Notes: generated by a model from the sequence alone, not told the origin. Numbered from the stretch's first letter, positions 45,731 through 55,633 are shown. The stretch is DNA of 64,000 nt from Shimia thalassica (GCF_001458215.1 NZ_CYTW01000001.1:620001-684000), one strand, 5' to 3'. Translations and numbers: made by a program.

Positions 45731-46077
45731 CCGGCGCTGTTCAGGATCGCACGTGCAAAGCTAAAGAACAACGCGCCATTCCCCAAGGTGACAAGGATGC
45801 CCGCGATCTTCCAGCCGATCGGCGTCGGAACACCGGGTTTCGAGCGGGCAACAGCCGTTGCCAGATAAAGCTGATACACCGTCAAAAGCCCCCATAGCCC
45901 TGCCAACACGCCAACAGGCGTGGACAGCACCAGCAAAATCGCGATCAACGGTTGGTGGAACAACGCCGTGCCAAAGTTACCAACCCAGAAGGTTTCGCCT
46001 GTTGGCAGCTGTGCTGACAGCAGGGCACGAAACCACGCCACGCTAAACATTTTGGGACCGGTTGTCTTTTCTTCCAT
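45727..46077 (-). CDS. Small membrane protein coupled to an EamA permease
   Basis: A 116-residue protein with two or three hydrophobic segments: about 44-66 (AILLVLSTPVGVLAGLWGLL) and 90-110 (AGILVTLGNGALFFSFA). I recognise no named family. ATG 46077 is preferred; a GTG three codons earlier (46086) is open. It overlaps the transporter gene by four bases and lies after the ilvC terminator, so these two genes form their own unit. Confidence 0.65.
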   Translation of the reverse strand: MEEKTTGPKMFSVAWFRALLSAQLPTGETFWVGNFGTALFHQPLIAILLVLSTPVGVLAGLWGLLTVYQLYLATAVARSKPGVPTPIGWKIAGILVTLGNGALFFSFARAILNSAG

Positions 46078-46112
46078 GTCGCTCACCCTTGCTCTTTGCG
46101 CAGACCTTGTAA

Positions 46113-46144
46113 CGAAAAAGGGCGCCCCGCAAGGCGCCCTTTCG
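46113..46144 (-). terminator. Rho-independent terminator after ilvC
   Basis: AAAGGGCGCC (46117-46126) pairs with GGCGCCCTTT (46133-46142) around CCGCAA. Read on the minus strand, five T follow the stem. It lies about 20 bases after the ilvC stop. Confidence 0.92.
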
Positions 46145-46162
46145 AACTCGTGCCTTGCGGGC

Positions 46163-47233
<1,071 letters not shown>

Positions 47234-47264
47234 TCAGGATGTTCGAGATGCGGCGCGCATATAA

Positions 47265-47274
47265 TTTCCGGAAA
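47265..47274. promoter_or_regulatory. Palindrome TTTCCGGAAA, candidate Lrp site
   Basis: A perfect 10-bp palindrome flanked by A/T-rich sequence in the ilvC-lrp divergent region. Lrp-family proteins bind degenerate A/T-rich dyads of this size, so this is a candidate shared control site. The evidence is position and symmetry only. Confidence 0.4.
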
Positions 47275-47318
47275 AATACACATTTTCATTCGTCTGAATC
47301 TGAAATAATGATGAATTC

Positions 47319-47774
47319 ATGCTTGATGATCTCGATAGACGTATTTTGCGCCATATGCAGGTCGACCCTGCGATCTCGATTCCGGATTTGGCGGATCGGC
47401 TGAGTCTGACAACGTCGCGGCTGACCCGGCGTATCGAAAAACTTGAAACGCTTGGCATTGTCCGCGGACAGCGTGCCGTCATCGATTGGCAGGCTTTGGG
47501 GTACGCTGTCGAGGTTTCCCTGAGGGTCACATTGGATAAAACCAATCCGCGCGCGTTTGATGACTTTATCGCGGCCGCGCGGGACATTCCGGAAGTCATC
47601 GAAATCCAGACGTTTCTGGGGCGGGTGGATGTGCGCCTGTCCGTGATTGCGCTGGACATGCCGCACTATCAGCAGATTTACCGCACACGTATTCTCAGCC
47701 TACCGCATATCGCAGACATCGAAGCCCTGATGCATGTGGCCCGTATCAAGTCCGAGGAGACCCTGCCGATATGA
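47319..47774 (+). CDS. Lrp/AsnC family transcriptional regulator (first of pair)
   Basis: A 151-residue regulator: helix-turn-helix at about 18-55 (ISIPDLADRLSLTTSRLTRRI), then an AsnC/Lrp ligand-binding (RAM) domain with VSLRVTLDKTNPRAFDDF, IPEVIEIQTFLGRVDVRL. Its end overlaps the second Lrp gene by four bases. It is divergent from ilvC, and branched-chain amino acid or related sensing is likely. ATG 47319 lies directly after an A/T-rich stretch. Confidence 0.92.
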   Translation: MLDDLDRRILRHMQVDPAISIPDLADRLSLTTSRLTRRIEKLETLGIVRGQRAVIDWQALGYAVEVSLRVTLDKTNPRAFDDFIAAARDIPEVIEIQTFLGRVDVRLSVIALDMPHYQQIYRTRILSLPHIADIEALMHVARIKSEETLPI

Positions 47775-48235
47775 CCGATCTGGATGACATTGATCGCAAG
47801 CTGGTCTTGGCCTTGGCCGCCGATGCAACCCAATCTGCAGGGGCGCTTGGCCGCACATTGGGGCTGAGCCAGCCCGCGACGTGGCGGCGTATCCGGCGGT
47901 TGTACGACACGGGTATCATCAAGGGGCGCAAGCTTGATCTGGATGCCGAAAAGCTGGGCTTTGGGGTGACTGTGTTTCTCGGGGTAAAGCTGGCGACCAA
48001 GGGTCGGGTCTCGCTTGAGGATTTTGAACGCGCTGTGGTCGCTATCCCAGAAGTGCAAACGGTCGAGCATGTTCTGGGCATGTACGATTATCGGCTGCGT
48101 GTGACGGCGCGCGACATCTCGGATTTCGAGCGTGTTTTGCGTCGCCGGATCATGACGCTTCCGGCTGTGGGCAATGTCGAAGCCAACGTATTGTTAAGCG
48201 AAGAACAGCGACCGGGGCCTTTGCAAGACGCTTAG
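47771..48235 (+). CDS. Lrp/AsnC family transcriptional regulator (second of pair)
   Basis: A 154-residue paralogue of the preceding gene with HTH (SAGALGRTLGLSQPATWRRI) and RAM domain (VFLGVKLATKGRVSLEDF, IPEVQTVEHVLGMYDYRL). The start overlaps the previous stop by four bases (ATGA), so both are made from one transcript and may form hetero-oligomers. The stop codon overlaps the stop of the convergent Hint gene. Confidence 0.92.
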   Translation: MTDLDDIDRKLVLALAADATQSAGALGRTLGLSQPATWRRIRRLYDTGIIKGRKLDLDAEKLGFGVTVFLGVKLATKGRVSLEDFERAVVAIPEVQTVEHVLGMYDYRLRVTARDISDFERVLRRRIMTLPAVGNVEANVLLSEEQRPGPLQDA

Positions 48236-49353
48236 TCGTCAACCATAAGAAGCATGGCTTCGGTCTTGGTCAGGCAGCGCCGCACCGGCATGTGCTGTAA
48301 TCCTGTCTCTTTTTCAAAAAGCTCTCCGAAAATCGTCTTGAGCTCGGTCAGGGCCTCAATCAGCGCTGGGTCTTCCTGAGGGATGTTGTGCGCCGAGGGA
48401 TAAAGGCTCTCGCTCAGAAGACCGTTGGCCCAGACCAATTGATGATCGTCGAACAGGACATGCACATATTCCACCCAGCCGGACGTGCGAAGTGTCACGA
48501 GGCGATTGTCGATCATATGCTTGGCCGCCACCAGTACGGCATGTTCCGCGAAAAGCAGGCTGATCGCAGGGCCGCTGCGCAAAATGCGGTGGTTCTGCGA
48601 TACTTCCAGCGCAGCGTGGTCACCAAAAGTATTGGCGGCGATATGCACTGGTGCCATGGCACCGACCGCGCGCATGCGACGCCGCCCAACCCAACGCACC
48701 GGTTGGGCGCCTTGATCATAGGTCATGACCATCTGTCCGGGAACCAATGTTTCGATGTCTACTTCACCGGTCGGGGTCAAAAGCTTTGTACCTGCGGCGA
48801 AACAAATGACGGACGCAGTGTAGTCGCCGACGTAAAACAGGTTGTCGCCATCTTCCAACGGGTCATCAAAGTCGCCGTCGCTATTGAAATCGATGTCCTG
48901 ATTGCGATCCAGTGTCAGACCACCGGGTTCACTGGCTGCAACTGCAAGGTCAGTGCCGGGCGCGATGAAAAGCTGGTTAAAGGTCGGTCCGCCATCATCG
49001 GGGACCAGAACATTTGCGTTAAACCTGACGTATCCGTCTCCGAGACCGCTCACGTCCCCCTGGATAGACGCGGTCTGCCCCGGGTTCTGGGGCGAATAAT
49101 TGTATTTGACGATGCCCGCCTGATAGTCCGCGATCGAGTCATATACGGTGATGTCTGAAATGGCGCTGCTGCCCGACAGCTGCCCGTCTGCCGTGTCATT
49201 TACGGTTGAAAAGACGACGATATCGTCGTCCTCAAAGGGCTGCGTGCCACCCGTAATTGTCGCGGTGCCTTGGCCCTCGTTACCTGCACTGCTGTTGGTA
49301 GAGACGTTTGCACCGTCCAAAACATCGATGCCAAAAACGACAAACTCGCCCAT
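48232..49353 (-). CDS. Hint-domain protein
   Basis: A 373-residue protein. The N-terminal half (about 1-190) is acidic, beta-rich and contains a calcium-type loop, DIDFNSDGDFDDP. A Hint domain begins at CFAAGTKLLTPTG with the catalytic-type Cys1, then GQMVMTYDQGAQPVRWVGRRR, QNHRILRSG and VHVLFDDHQLVWANGLLSESL. The last motif is usual in Roseobacter Hint proteins, which may be secreted. It has no C-extein Cys/Ser that would indicate protein splicing. Its stop overlaps the second lrp stop. ATG 49353 has GAGG upstream. Confidence 0.85.
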   Translation of the reverse strand: MGEFVVFGIDVLDGANVSTNSSAGNEGQGTATITGGTQPFEDDDIVVFSTVNDTADGQLSGSSAISDITVYDSIADYQAGIVKYNYSPQNPGQTASIQGDVSGLGDGYVRFNANVLVPDDGGPTFNQLFIAPGTDLAVAASEPGGLTLDRNQDIDFNSDGDFDDPLEDGDNLFYVGDYTASVICFAAGTKLLTPTGEVDIETLVPGQMVMTYDQGAQPVRWVGRRRMRAVGAMAPVHIAANTFGDHAALEVSQNHRILRSGPAISLLFAEHAVLVAAKHMIDNRLVTLRTSGWVEYVHVLFDDHQLVWANGLLSESLYPSAHNIPQEDPALIEALTELKTIFGELFEKETGLQHMPVRRCLTKTEAMLLMVDD

Positions 49354-49557
49354 CTTATCACCCTCAAAACCACTGACCCAACACAACGACGAATCGAATA
49401 TCGCTATTTTTCGACAACCTTATGGCATCTCGATTCTGCTGCCAAATATTTGCGAATACGCGTTGGGGCGATATCGAATTGCGTATGTCTTTCACTTGGG
49501 CTTTGTTAATGATTAGTTTCGGGGCTTGGTCCCGTAAAGAGAAACACGGAGTATCTT

Positions 49558-50685
49558 ATGCCCAACACCCCTAATTCTGTAGATCCGGACGGTCTTGCTG
49601 AATTTTCCGTCGTATTTACGGATCGGTCGCTGAACCATATGTCCCAGACGTTTCAGGCTGTGATGCGTGATATTTCGGGAATGCTGAAAGACGTTTATCA
49701 GGCCGAGGCCGTGGTCCTGGTTCCCGGTGGGGGCACCTATGGCATGGAAGCCGTCGCACGACAGTTTGCACGCGATGCTAAAACGCTTGTTGTGCGCAAC
49801 GGGTGGTTTTCCTACCGCTGGAGCCAGATTTTCGAAGCCGGCGGGTTTGCAGCAGAAAGCACCGTGCTCAAGGCGCGCCCCTCGGGCAATGATGTGACCG
49901 CACCCTTTGCGCCTGCACCGATCGAGGATGTTGTGGCAAAAATCGCCGAACAAAAGCCCGACATCGTTTTTGCCCCCCACGTCGAGACATCTGCAGGGGT
50001 GATTTTGCCGGATGCCTATATCAAAGCCATGGCCGATGCGGCGCATGACGTCGGCGCGTTGATGGTTCTGGACTGTATTGCGTCGGGATGTGTCTGGGTC
50101 GATATGGAGGCTCTTGGTGTGGATGTGCTGTGCTCGGCCCCGCAAAAAGGGTGGTCGGCATCTCCCTCTGCTGGTCTGGTGATGTTGTCTGCGCGTGCGA
50201 TCGCACGGCTGGACGAAACCACGTCAGACAGTTTTGCCCTCGATCTCAAGAAGTGGCATTCGATCATGCAGGCCTATGAAAACGGTGGCCATGCCTATCA
50301 CGCAACGATGCCAACAGATGCATTGCGGGCCTTCCGCGATACAATGCAGGAAACCAAAGAGTATGGCTCTGACAAGCTGCGTGATGCGCAGTGGGCGTTG
50401 GGCAATGGTGTGCGTGCAATGCTGGCCGAAAAAGGCATCAAGAGCGTCGCGGCGGACGGCTATGGCGCGCCGGGCGTGGTTGTCAGCTATACCAGTGATC
50501 CAGCCATTCAAAACGGTAGCAAATTTGCAGCAGAAGGCATGCAGATTGCGGCAGGTGTGCCTTTGGCGTGCGACGAACCTGACGGGTTTATGACATTCCG
50601 TCTGGGGCTGTTCGGCCTTGATAAACTGTATGACGTTGACGGCACGCTGGGACGTCTCAAGGCCGTTCTGGATAAAGTTTTGTAA
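49558..50685 (+). CDS. Class V aminotransferase (alanine-glyoxylate type)
   Basis: A 375-residue PLP enzyme. VPGGGTYGMEAV binds PLP phosphate, VLDCIASGCVWVDME contains the PLP-pyridine Asp, and SAPQKGWSASP has the Schiff-base Lys. Similar proteins are called alanine-glyoxylate or serine-glyoxylate aminotransferases, or septum-site/phosphonate aminotransferases; substrate cannot be fixed here. The first 15 residues are unusual. The 204-bp gap before it contains the 10-bp palindrome CAAATATTTG (49443-49452) and an A/T-rich region likely to hold promoters for this gene and the Hint gene. Confidence 0.86.
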   Translation: MPNTPNSVDPDGLAEFSVVFTDRSLNHMSQTFQAVMRDISGMLKDVYQAEAVVLVPGGGTYGMEAVARQFARDAKTLVVRNGWFSYRWSQIFEAGGFAAESTVLKARPSGNDVTAPFAPAPIEDVVAKIAEQKPDIVFAPHVETSAGVILPDAYIKAMADAAHDVGALMVLDCIASGCVWVDMEALGVDVLCSAPQKGWSASPSAGLVMLSARAIARLDETTSDSFALDLKKWHSIMQAYENGGHAYHATMPTDALRAFRDTMQETKEYGSDKLRDAQWALGNGVRAMLAEKGIKSVAADGYGAPGVVVSYTSDPAIQNGSKFAAEGMQIAAGVPLACDEPDGFMTFRLGLFGLDKLYDVDGTLGRLKAVLDKVL

Positions 50686-50701
50686 TCCAGGTTGTCTTGC
50701 A

Positions 50702-50725
50702 CAGGGGCCAGAACACTGGCCCCTG
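50702..50725. terminator. Perfect 9-bp hairpin between convergent genes
   Basis: CAGGGGCCA pairs with TGGCCCCTG around GAACAC. It lies 17 bases after the aminotransferase stop and 14 bases from the stop of the convergent UbiH-like gene. No T-run follows, so it is a candidate bidirectional 3' end rather than a textbook terminator. Confidence 0.6.
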
Positions 50726-50738
50726 ATCCGCCGCTTTG

Positions 50739-51941
50739 CTAGCGCGCGCCCAGCCCCATTTGCATCAATGTCTTGCGCACGGGTTCCATTGAATAAAGCG
50801 CATTGAGGCCCATCGCCCGTGCATCCCGCAATGGTCGGGCTTCGACCATTGATGCGCGGTTCAAGAGGTCGATGCCTTTCACCCGCAACTTCACTTCGGC
50901 AAACCGTTTGCGATGGTAGGTCTCGAGCATTTTATTGCTGCCCAGATCAGATGGATTGGCGCGGGCCAGATCCAGCAGGATGCGCATATCGCCCAGCGAC
51001 ATGTTCAGACCTTGCGCCCCAATGGGGGGGACAACATGCGCGGCCTCTGCAACAAGGGCCAGTCGTTCGCCATAAAGACGTTCGGCCGATTGCGAGATGA
51101 TCGGCCAGATGGTGCGCCGCGAGGCAAGTGTCAGCGGGCCAAACAAAGAGCAGCTTCGTTCGGTCATTTCCCGTTCAAAATCTGCCACGTCCATTTCGAA
51201 CAATTCGGTCGCACGCGGGCCACGTTCCATCCACACCAGTGCAGATGAAGGTTTGCGCTGATAGTCGGGCAGGGGCACCAGTGTAAACGGACCGCCGGAA
51301 CGGTGAATTTCCGTAGAAACGTTCTCGTGCGGGATCGGGTGTGTCACCGCAAAGGCAAGAGCCTTTTGGCCATAGCGGGTGGTGTGCACACCGATGTCAG
51401 CGGCCTCTCGCATTGTTGAATTGCGCCCGTCCGCCGCAATAACCAGACGTGCCCGTGTACGGCTTCCGTCTGACAGTGTCACGCGCGCTTCGTTTGTGCG
51501 GGTAAAAAGGGTGGTCGTGGCGGTGCCAAGGCGCAGATCAACCTGTTCCATCTCTGCCAGCCGAGCCAGCATCTCGCGGCGCAACAGCCAGTTCGGCAGG
51601 TTCCAGCCAAACGGCTGATCCGATATGTCCGAAGCGTTGAAGTTTTTCACAATCCGCGGCTCTGGCACGTCGCCGCCCGCGTCCACAATGCGCATCACCT
51701 GCAAGGGGGCTGCATGCGGGGAAAGCCGGTCCCAGATGCCCGCTTCATCAAGCAAGGTTCTGGCGGGTTGCAGAAATGCGGTTGTACGCAAATCCGAACC
51801 GTCCGCGTCACGCTCTGTGACGGGGGGTGTCGGATCAACGCATTGCACGGAAAAGCCTGCGCTGGCAAATGCGGCAGCCGCAGTAAGCCCGGCGATACCG
51901 CCGCCGGAAATAAGAATATCGACTTGGGATTCGGTGGTCAT
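50739..51941 (-). CDS. UbiH/UbiF family FAD-dependent monooxygenase
   Basis: A 400-residue flavoprotein hydroxylase. The N-terminal GGGIAGLTAA loop binds ADP of FAD; AADGRNSTMRE is the DG motif; and the second FAD motif, usually GDAAH, reads AEAAHVVPPIGAQGLNMSLGD, with Glu for Asp. It probably hydroxylates a ubiquinone precursor. Several paralogues of this family exist in alphaproteobacteria, so the ring position is not fixed (UbiH, UbiF or UbiL). It is transcribed with the small membrane gene upstream on the minus strand. Confidence 0.88.
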   Translation of the reverse strand: MTTESQVDILISGGGIAGLTAAAAFASAGFSVQCVDPTPPVTERDADGSDLRTTAFLQPARTLLDEAGIWDRLSPHAAPLQVMRIVDAGGDVPEPRIVKNFNASDISDQPFGWNLPNWLLRREMLARLAEMEQVDLRLGTATTTLFTRTNEARVTLSDGSRTRARLVIAADGRNSTMREAADIGVHTTRYGQKALAFAVTHPIPHENVSTEIHRSGGPFTLVPLPDYQRKPSSALVWMERGPRATELFEMDVADFEREMTERSCSLFGPLTLASRRTIWPIISQSAERLYGERLALVAEAAHVVPPIGAQGLNMSLGDMRILLDLARANPSDLGSNKMLETYHRKRFAEVKLRVKGIDLLNRASMVEARPLRDARAMGLNALYSMEPVRKTLMQMGLGAR

Positions 51942-51999
51942 TGGAGCCTCCTGCCGCTCAATCTAGCGCTGTGCGGCAGGGGTTCCAAGAGGTCGTTTG

Positions 52000-52230
52000 T
52001 CACCCGCGGGCAACAATAATCAGCAAGAGGTAAATCACCGGAACGGCACAGAGTGCAGGGATGTAAAGACCGGGTACGCCAAATGCATAAATGGCCGAGC
52101 CCCAGGCCACGACAACGGCAGCCAGCACGGCATAGATCATTTTCAGACCTTGGGCGCTGATGGCTTCATCGTCATGCGCGTCGGTTGCGACTTCTACTTC
52201 GATTTCTGGGTTTGTGTCGGTCAGGCTCAT
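52000..52230 (-). CDS. Small membrane protein, 76 residues
   Basis: A protein with an acidic N-terminal 28 residues (NPEIEVEVATDAHDDE) and two hydrophobic segments (about 32-50 and 52-72). It resembles no named family that I can assign with confidence. It lies 58 bases upstream of the UbiH-like gene on the same strand and may share its transcript. Confidence 0.62.
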   Translation of the reverse strand: MSLTDTNPEIEVEVATDAHDDEAISAQGLKMIYAVLAAVVVAWGSAIYAFGVPGLYIPALCAVPVIYLLLIIVARG

Positions 52231-52353
52231 TACGCGGTCTCCGATGAGGGGTTAATCTTCCTGTTTGCTTATTACGCTGCAGTGCAGCAATCAAGACATA
52301 TTCTGAAACGTGAATTGATATATCGAGAGGTTTGAATTTGTGTTTCGCCCTTT

Positions 52354-52998
52354 CTAAGAGAGCTTTCGCAGGAAGGCGGACAGGTCGTCCGTGTGGTGGT
52401 GGATATGGTCCGCTTCGTGCGGATCTGGTGCAACATGAACGGTTTTCATGCCCATTTCATGCGGAACCATGAGGTTTCGCTGCTCATCCTCGAACATCGC
52501 AGCGGTCTGCGTGGTCACGCCGTCCAGTTCGAAAACGGCTTCAAACGCGGCTTTTTCCGGCTTGGGAAGGAAGCCTGCATGCTCGACACCGTAGACTGCG
52601 TCAAATAGACCGTTCAGCCCGCGCGCCTCCAGAACCCGCTCGGCATACGGGGCGGTGCCGTTGGTGTAGACGATACGACGCCCCGGCAAGGCGCGAATTT
52701 CAGACGCGAGCGCGTGATCTGTTTCCAGATGATCAAGCGAGATATCGTGAACGTCGACCAGATAGGGAGCAGGGTCCACATCATGTTCGCGCATCAGACC
52801 GGCAAGGGTTGTGCCGTACTGGGCCCAATACTGTTTGCGCAATTGATCTGCGCGCGGTTGGTCCACGCCAAGCGCGTTCATCACATAATCCGTCATCCGC
52901 ACCTCGATCTGATCGAACAGGCGGCACTTGGGCGGATAAAGTGTGTTGTCGAGATCAAAGACCCAAGTCGAAACGTGAGAGAAAGCTTGTTTTGGCAT
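52354..52998 (-). CDS. Pyrimidine 5'-nucleotidase (HAD superfamily)
   Basis: A 214-residue protein. WVFDLDNTLYPP is HAD motif I (catalytic Asp), IVYTNGTAPYAERVL is motif II, and FLPKPEKAAF...MFEDEQRN is motifs III-IV. The sequence fits the YjjG/SDT1-like pyrimidine 5'-nucleotidase group, which dephosphorylates UMP or CMP. The frame is open further, but ATG 52998 gives the family N-terminus. It is divergent from a GntR gene across 114 bp with a strong hairpin. Confidence 0.88.
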   Translation of the reverse strand: MPKQAFSHVSTWVFDLDNTLYPPKCRLFDQIEVRMTDYVMNALGVDQPRADQLRKQYWAQYGTTLAGLMREHDVDPAPYLVDVHDISLDHLETDHALASEIRALPGRRIVYTNGTAPYAERVLEARGLNGLFDAVYGVEHAGFLPKPEKAAFEAVFELDGVTTQTAAMFEDEQRNLMVPHEMGMKTVHVAPDPHEADHIHHHTDDLSAFLRKLS

Positions 52999-53034
52999 GG
53001 CCTGTAGATAGGGTGTGCCCGAGCCGCGTGCAAT

Positions 53035-53060
53035 GGCAGGGTTGCATGTTATGCCCTGCC
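53035..53060. promoter_or_regulatory. Strong dyad between the nucleotidase and GntR genes
   Basis: GGCAGG pairs with CCTGCC and, inside, GCAT with ATGC around GTT; three bases (GTT) bulge on one side. It lies 52 bases before the GntR start in a divergent promoter region, so it is likely an operator, possibly for the GntR protein itself, rather than a terminator. Confidence 0.5.
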
Positions 53061-53112
53061 TTTCGTAACCTGACCGCCAGCGCCGCAAGAGCGCAAAGGG
53101 GAGATTATTAAA

Positions 53113-53751
53113 ATGGCGCCAAGCAAACAGCCGCACCGGGATGCGTATTCGCTGATCCTCGAAGCGATTGATGTCGGGGTCTACAAGCCTGGTGATCGTC
53201 TGGTCGAAAGCGATCTGGCCGAACGTTTCGGCGTGTCGCGCACGCCCATCCGGGAAGCCTTGCAGCGCCTTGAAACGCAATCCCTTTTGGCGCGGGACGG
53301 GCGCAGCCTGATCGTGTCTTCCCTTGATCACAACCAAATGGCCGAATTGTATGTCGTGCGCACGGAACTGGAGGGGTTGGCTGCCCGTCTTGCGGCGCGT
53401 CATGCCACAGCGGAAGAGGTGCGCGTCCTGAAGGACATGGTTGAGGAAGACCATGCCCTGGTGAACGACCCTTCGGCCCTTGCGCGCGCAAACCGGCGGT
53501 TTCACAAACAAATCCATCTGGCGTCCCACAACCGGTATCTGGTTCAACAGCTGGATCTGGTGCACCGCTCGATGGCGCTTATGGCGACGACGTCAATTGC
53601 GGCGGAAGGGCGAGGGGAAGACACCCTTGTTGAACACGCGGCCATCGTGAAAGCGATTGAAGAACGGAATGAAAGCGGTGCCTACGAAGCGCTCAAAGCC
53701 CACATTTCACAGGCTTTCGTCACCCGCCTGAAGCAGGACACTGACGCCTGA
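53113..53751 (+). CDS. GntR/FadR family transcriptional regulator
   Basis: A 212-residue regulator. The winged helix at about 8-75 has AYSLILEAIDVGVYKPGDRLVESDLAERFGVSRTPIREALQRLE, the FadR-class signature, followed by a helical ligand-binding (FCD) domain with VRTELEGLAARLAA, HKQIHLASHN and EEHAAIV-like EHAAIVKAIE, which hold metal-binding residues. GGGGAG precedes the ATG. Its last 45 bases overlap the 3' end of the convergent glycosyltransferase gene. Target genes are unknown. Confidence 0.9.
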   Translation: MAPSKQPHRDAYSLILEAIDVGVYKPGDRLVESDLAERFGVSRTPIREALQRLETQSLLARDGRSLIVSSLDHNQMAELYVVRTELEGLAARLAARHATAEEVRVLKDMVEEDHALVNDPSALARANRRFHKQIHLASHNRYLVQQLDLVHRSMALMATTSIAAEGRGEDTLVEHAAIVKAIEERNESGAYEALKAHISQAFVTRLKQDTDA

Positions 53752-55623
53752 GTGGTGGGCGTCGAGCCCTTCTTTTGTCTTTCCATGGGCGGTCTTGTCC
53801 CAAAAATACGGGGCAAACAGCAATTCGTAAAAGGCCTTGTACGCGGCAATCGTCGCTAGTGGAAAATAGAGCACCATCGTCAACACCCACGGATAAAGGC
53901 GCGGGCGGTCCAGACCGCTAACGGCCCAAAGTGATATACAGGCATTGACGATGCCAAACACACTAAGAGCGGACGCCACGCCAAACGACAAAGGGCGGGG
54001 GATCAAAGTATCACCGGTCAGCGTGAAACCAAATGCATTGCCCCAGAACAGCCAGAGCAAGGGCGCGAGCAAAAACTGCGAAAGGGTTGCCGCAAAAATA
54101 AGCTGTAGCCCCAGAAACTTGCGTCCACCAATTTCCGAGATCAACCGCATCGGCCGTCGCATATGTACAAGGTAGGTGATCATATATCCCTTGAGCCATC
54201 GTGAACGCTGTTTGATCCACGGCAGCGGGCGACAGTTTGCCTCTTCCTGTGTGACACAAGGCAAAAGCTCTGTGCGATAGCCAAACCGGGCCAGACGCAC
54301 ACCAAGATCCGCGTCTTCTGTCACGTTATGGGCGTCCCACCCGCCAATGGTCTCGATCACCTCGCGGCGCAGAAAAAGGGTCGTGCCGCCAAGGGGAATG
54401 GCAAAGCCCAACCGCGCCAAACCGGGCAGAATGATGCGGAACCACGTTGCATATTCGATCGTAAAGCACCGTGAAATCCAATTCGTGAACGGGTTATAGT
54501 AATCAAGGATACCCTGAACACAGGCGACATCTTGCGGCGCCGATTCAAAATGACAGGCAACTTTTTCAAGCTGATCTGGCGCGGGGGCGTCTTCGGCATC
54601 CCAAATGCCAACGATGTCGCCGCGACAAAAATCCAACGCATAGTTCAGGGCGCGGGGCTTTGTGGTCAATCCATCGCCAGCGGGCACAACCACCACCCGC
54701 ATCCAGCTGGGCAAGGTGGAATTGGCAATCGTGCGATGCGTGATGTCATCATGTTCTTCCAAAACAAGAAGCACATCCAACAGCGCCTTTGGATAGCTGA
54801 GACGGGACAATCGCCTGATCAGGGCGCCCGCGATATCGTGCTCTTTGAACAAGGGCACCATCACGCTGATGCGTGGCAGTTTTTGTTTCATGGTCACGCG
54901 CATTGGTGGGGGCCGTTCGCCGGCGCGCGCAAGGGTCGCAAAAAGCTTCATGAAGAAGATCGCGCATTGCGCAATCAGGACCCAACCCAATAGCGCGAGA
55001 AACGTGGCCTTTGGCGCAAGTATGATTGCCGTGATCAAGACAAGCAGACAGGCGCACAACATGCGATGTGACAAGGTATGGGCCGATGAGGGACGACAGC
55101 TGTATTCGGTGTTGGGCCGCGCTTCGGCCTGCGCAACCAGCTCTTTGCGGTAAAGATCTCTGAGAATAGACGTAACAGCGTCCTCAGAGGCCACCGCGAT
55201 TTTTGCCCGCTGCAACGAGGCAGGAAGTGCATCGCGCAGTGCTGCAATACGCTCGGGGCGTCCGGTCACCAGAACAACGCCATCTGTGTTTTGTCGCCAT
55301 GCCAAAACGTTGTGCTTGAGACAAAAGCCGGGCGCGAGCAATGAGCGCAGGGCCGGTGAGGGGGCTGGGGCCGTTTCTAAAGAGACAAAGTCATACCCTT
55401 CGGCTTGGGCAAAGGCTTTGGAACATGCCTCGGAACCGATCGCCCCTTCGGACACCAGAATTTCACCCAAAGTGGCGTCCCACAAGTCCAACTGCCGGTG
55501 CGCACCAAGCATCGCCTTGGGCGATACGCTTGAATGGCTTTGCAATATCTGGGCAACACTTTGGGGCCGCTGAAAAGGAAGGGCGGCTTCAGAGAATTGA
55601 TGTTTGGAACTGGGATTGTTCAT
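53707..55623 (-). CDS. Membrane glycosyltransferase family 2 with N-terminal MshEN-like domain
   Basis: A 638-residue protein. Residues about 45-160 resemble the MshEN/GspE N-domain (LGEILVSEGAIGSEACSKAFAQAEGYDFV), which in other proteins can bind cyclic di-GMP. Two membrane helices follow (about 185-225), then a GT-A domain with DAED, GGTTLFLRR, TEDADLGVRLARFGYRT and the QRSRW motif, and four or five C-terminal helices. It probably polymerises or exports an exopolysaccharide and may be controlled by c-di-GMP. A CtrA box and a hairpin precede it. Its 3' end overlaps the GntR gene by 45 bases. Confidence 0.85.
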   Translation of the reverse strand: MNNPSSKHQFSEAALPFQRPQSVAQILQSHSSVSPKAMLGAHRQLDLWDATLGEILVSEGAIGSEACSKAFAQAEGYDFVSLETAPAPSPALRSLLAPGFCLKHNVLAWRQNTDGVVLVTGRPERIAALRDALPASLQRAKIAVASEDAVTSILRDLYRKELVAQAEARPNTEYSCRPSSAHTLSHRMLCACLLVLITAIILAPKATFLALLGWVLIAQCAIFFMKLFATLARAGERPPPMRVTMKQKLPRISVMVPLFKEHDIAGALIRRLSRLSYPKALLDVLLVLEEHDDITHRTIANSTLPSWMRVVVVPAGDGLTTKPRALNYALDFCRGDIVGIWDAEDAPAPDQLEKVACHFESAPQDVACVQGILDYYNPFTNWISRCFTIEYATWFRIILPGLARLGFAIPLGGTTLFLRREVIETIGGWDAHNVTEDADLGVRLARFGYRTELLPCVTQEEANCRPLPWIKQRSRWLKGYMITYLVHMRRPMRLISEIGGRKFLGLQLIFAATLSQFLLAPLLWLFWGNAFGFTLTGDTLIPRPLSFGVASALSVFGIVNACISLWAVSGLDRPRLYPWVLTMVLYFPLATIAAYKAFYELLFAPYFWDKTAHGKTKEGLDAHHSGVSVLLQAGDESL

Positions 55624-55633
55624 TACCGCCCTA

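Noticed and set aside
48232-49353. Hint protein considered as a true intein or a CDI/Hedgehog-like toxin.
   Set aside because: No C-extein, no toxin domain and no immunity-like neighbour; only the Hint fold is supported.
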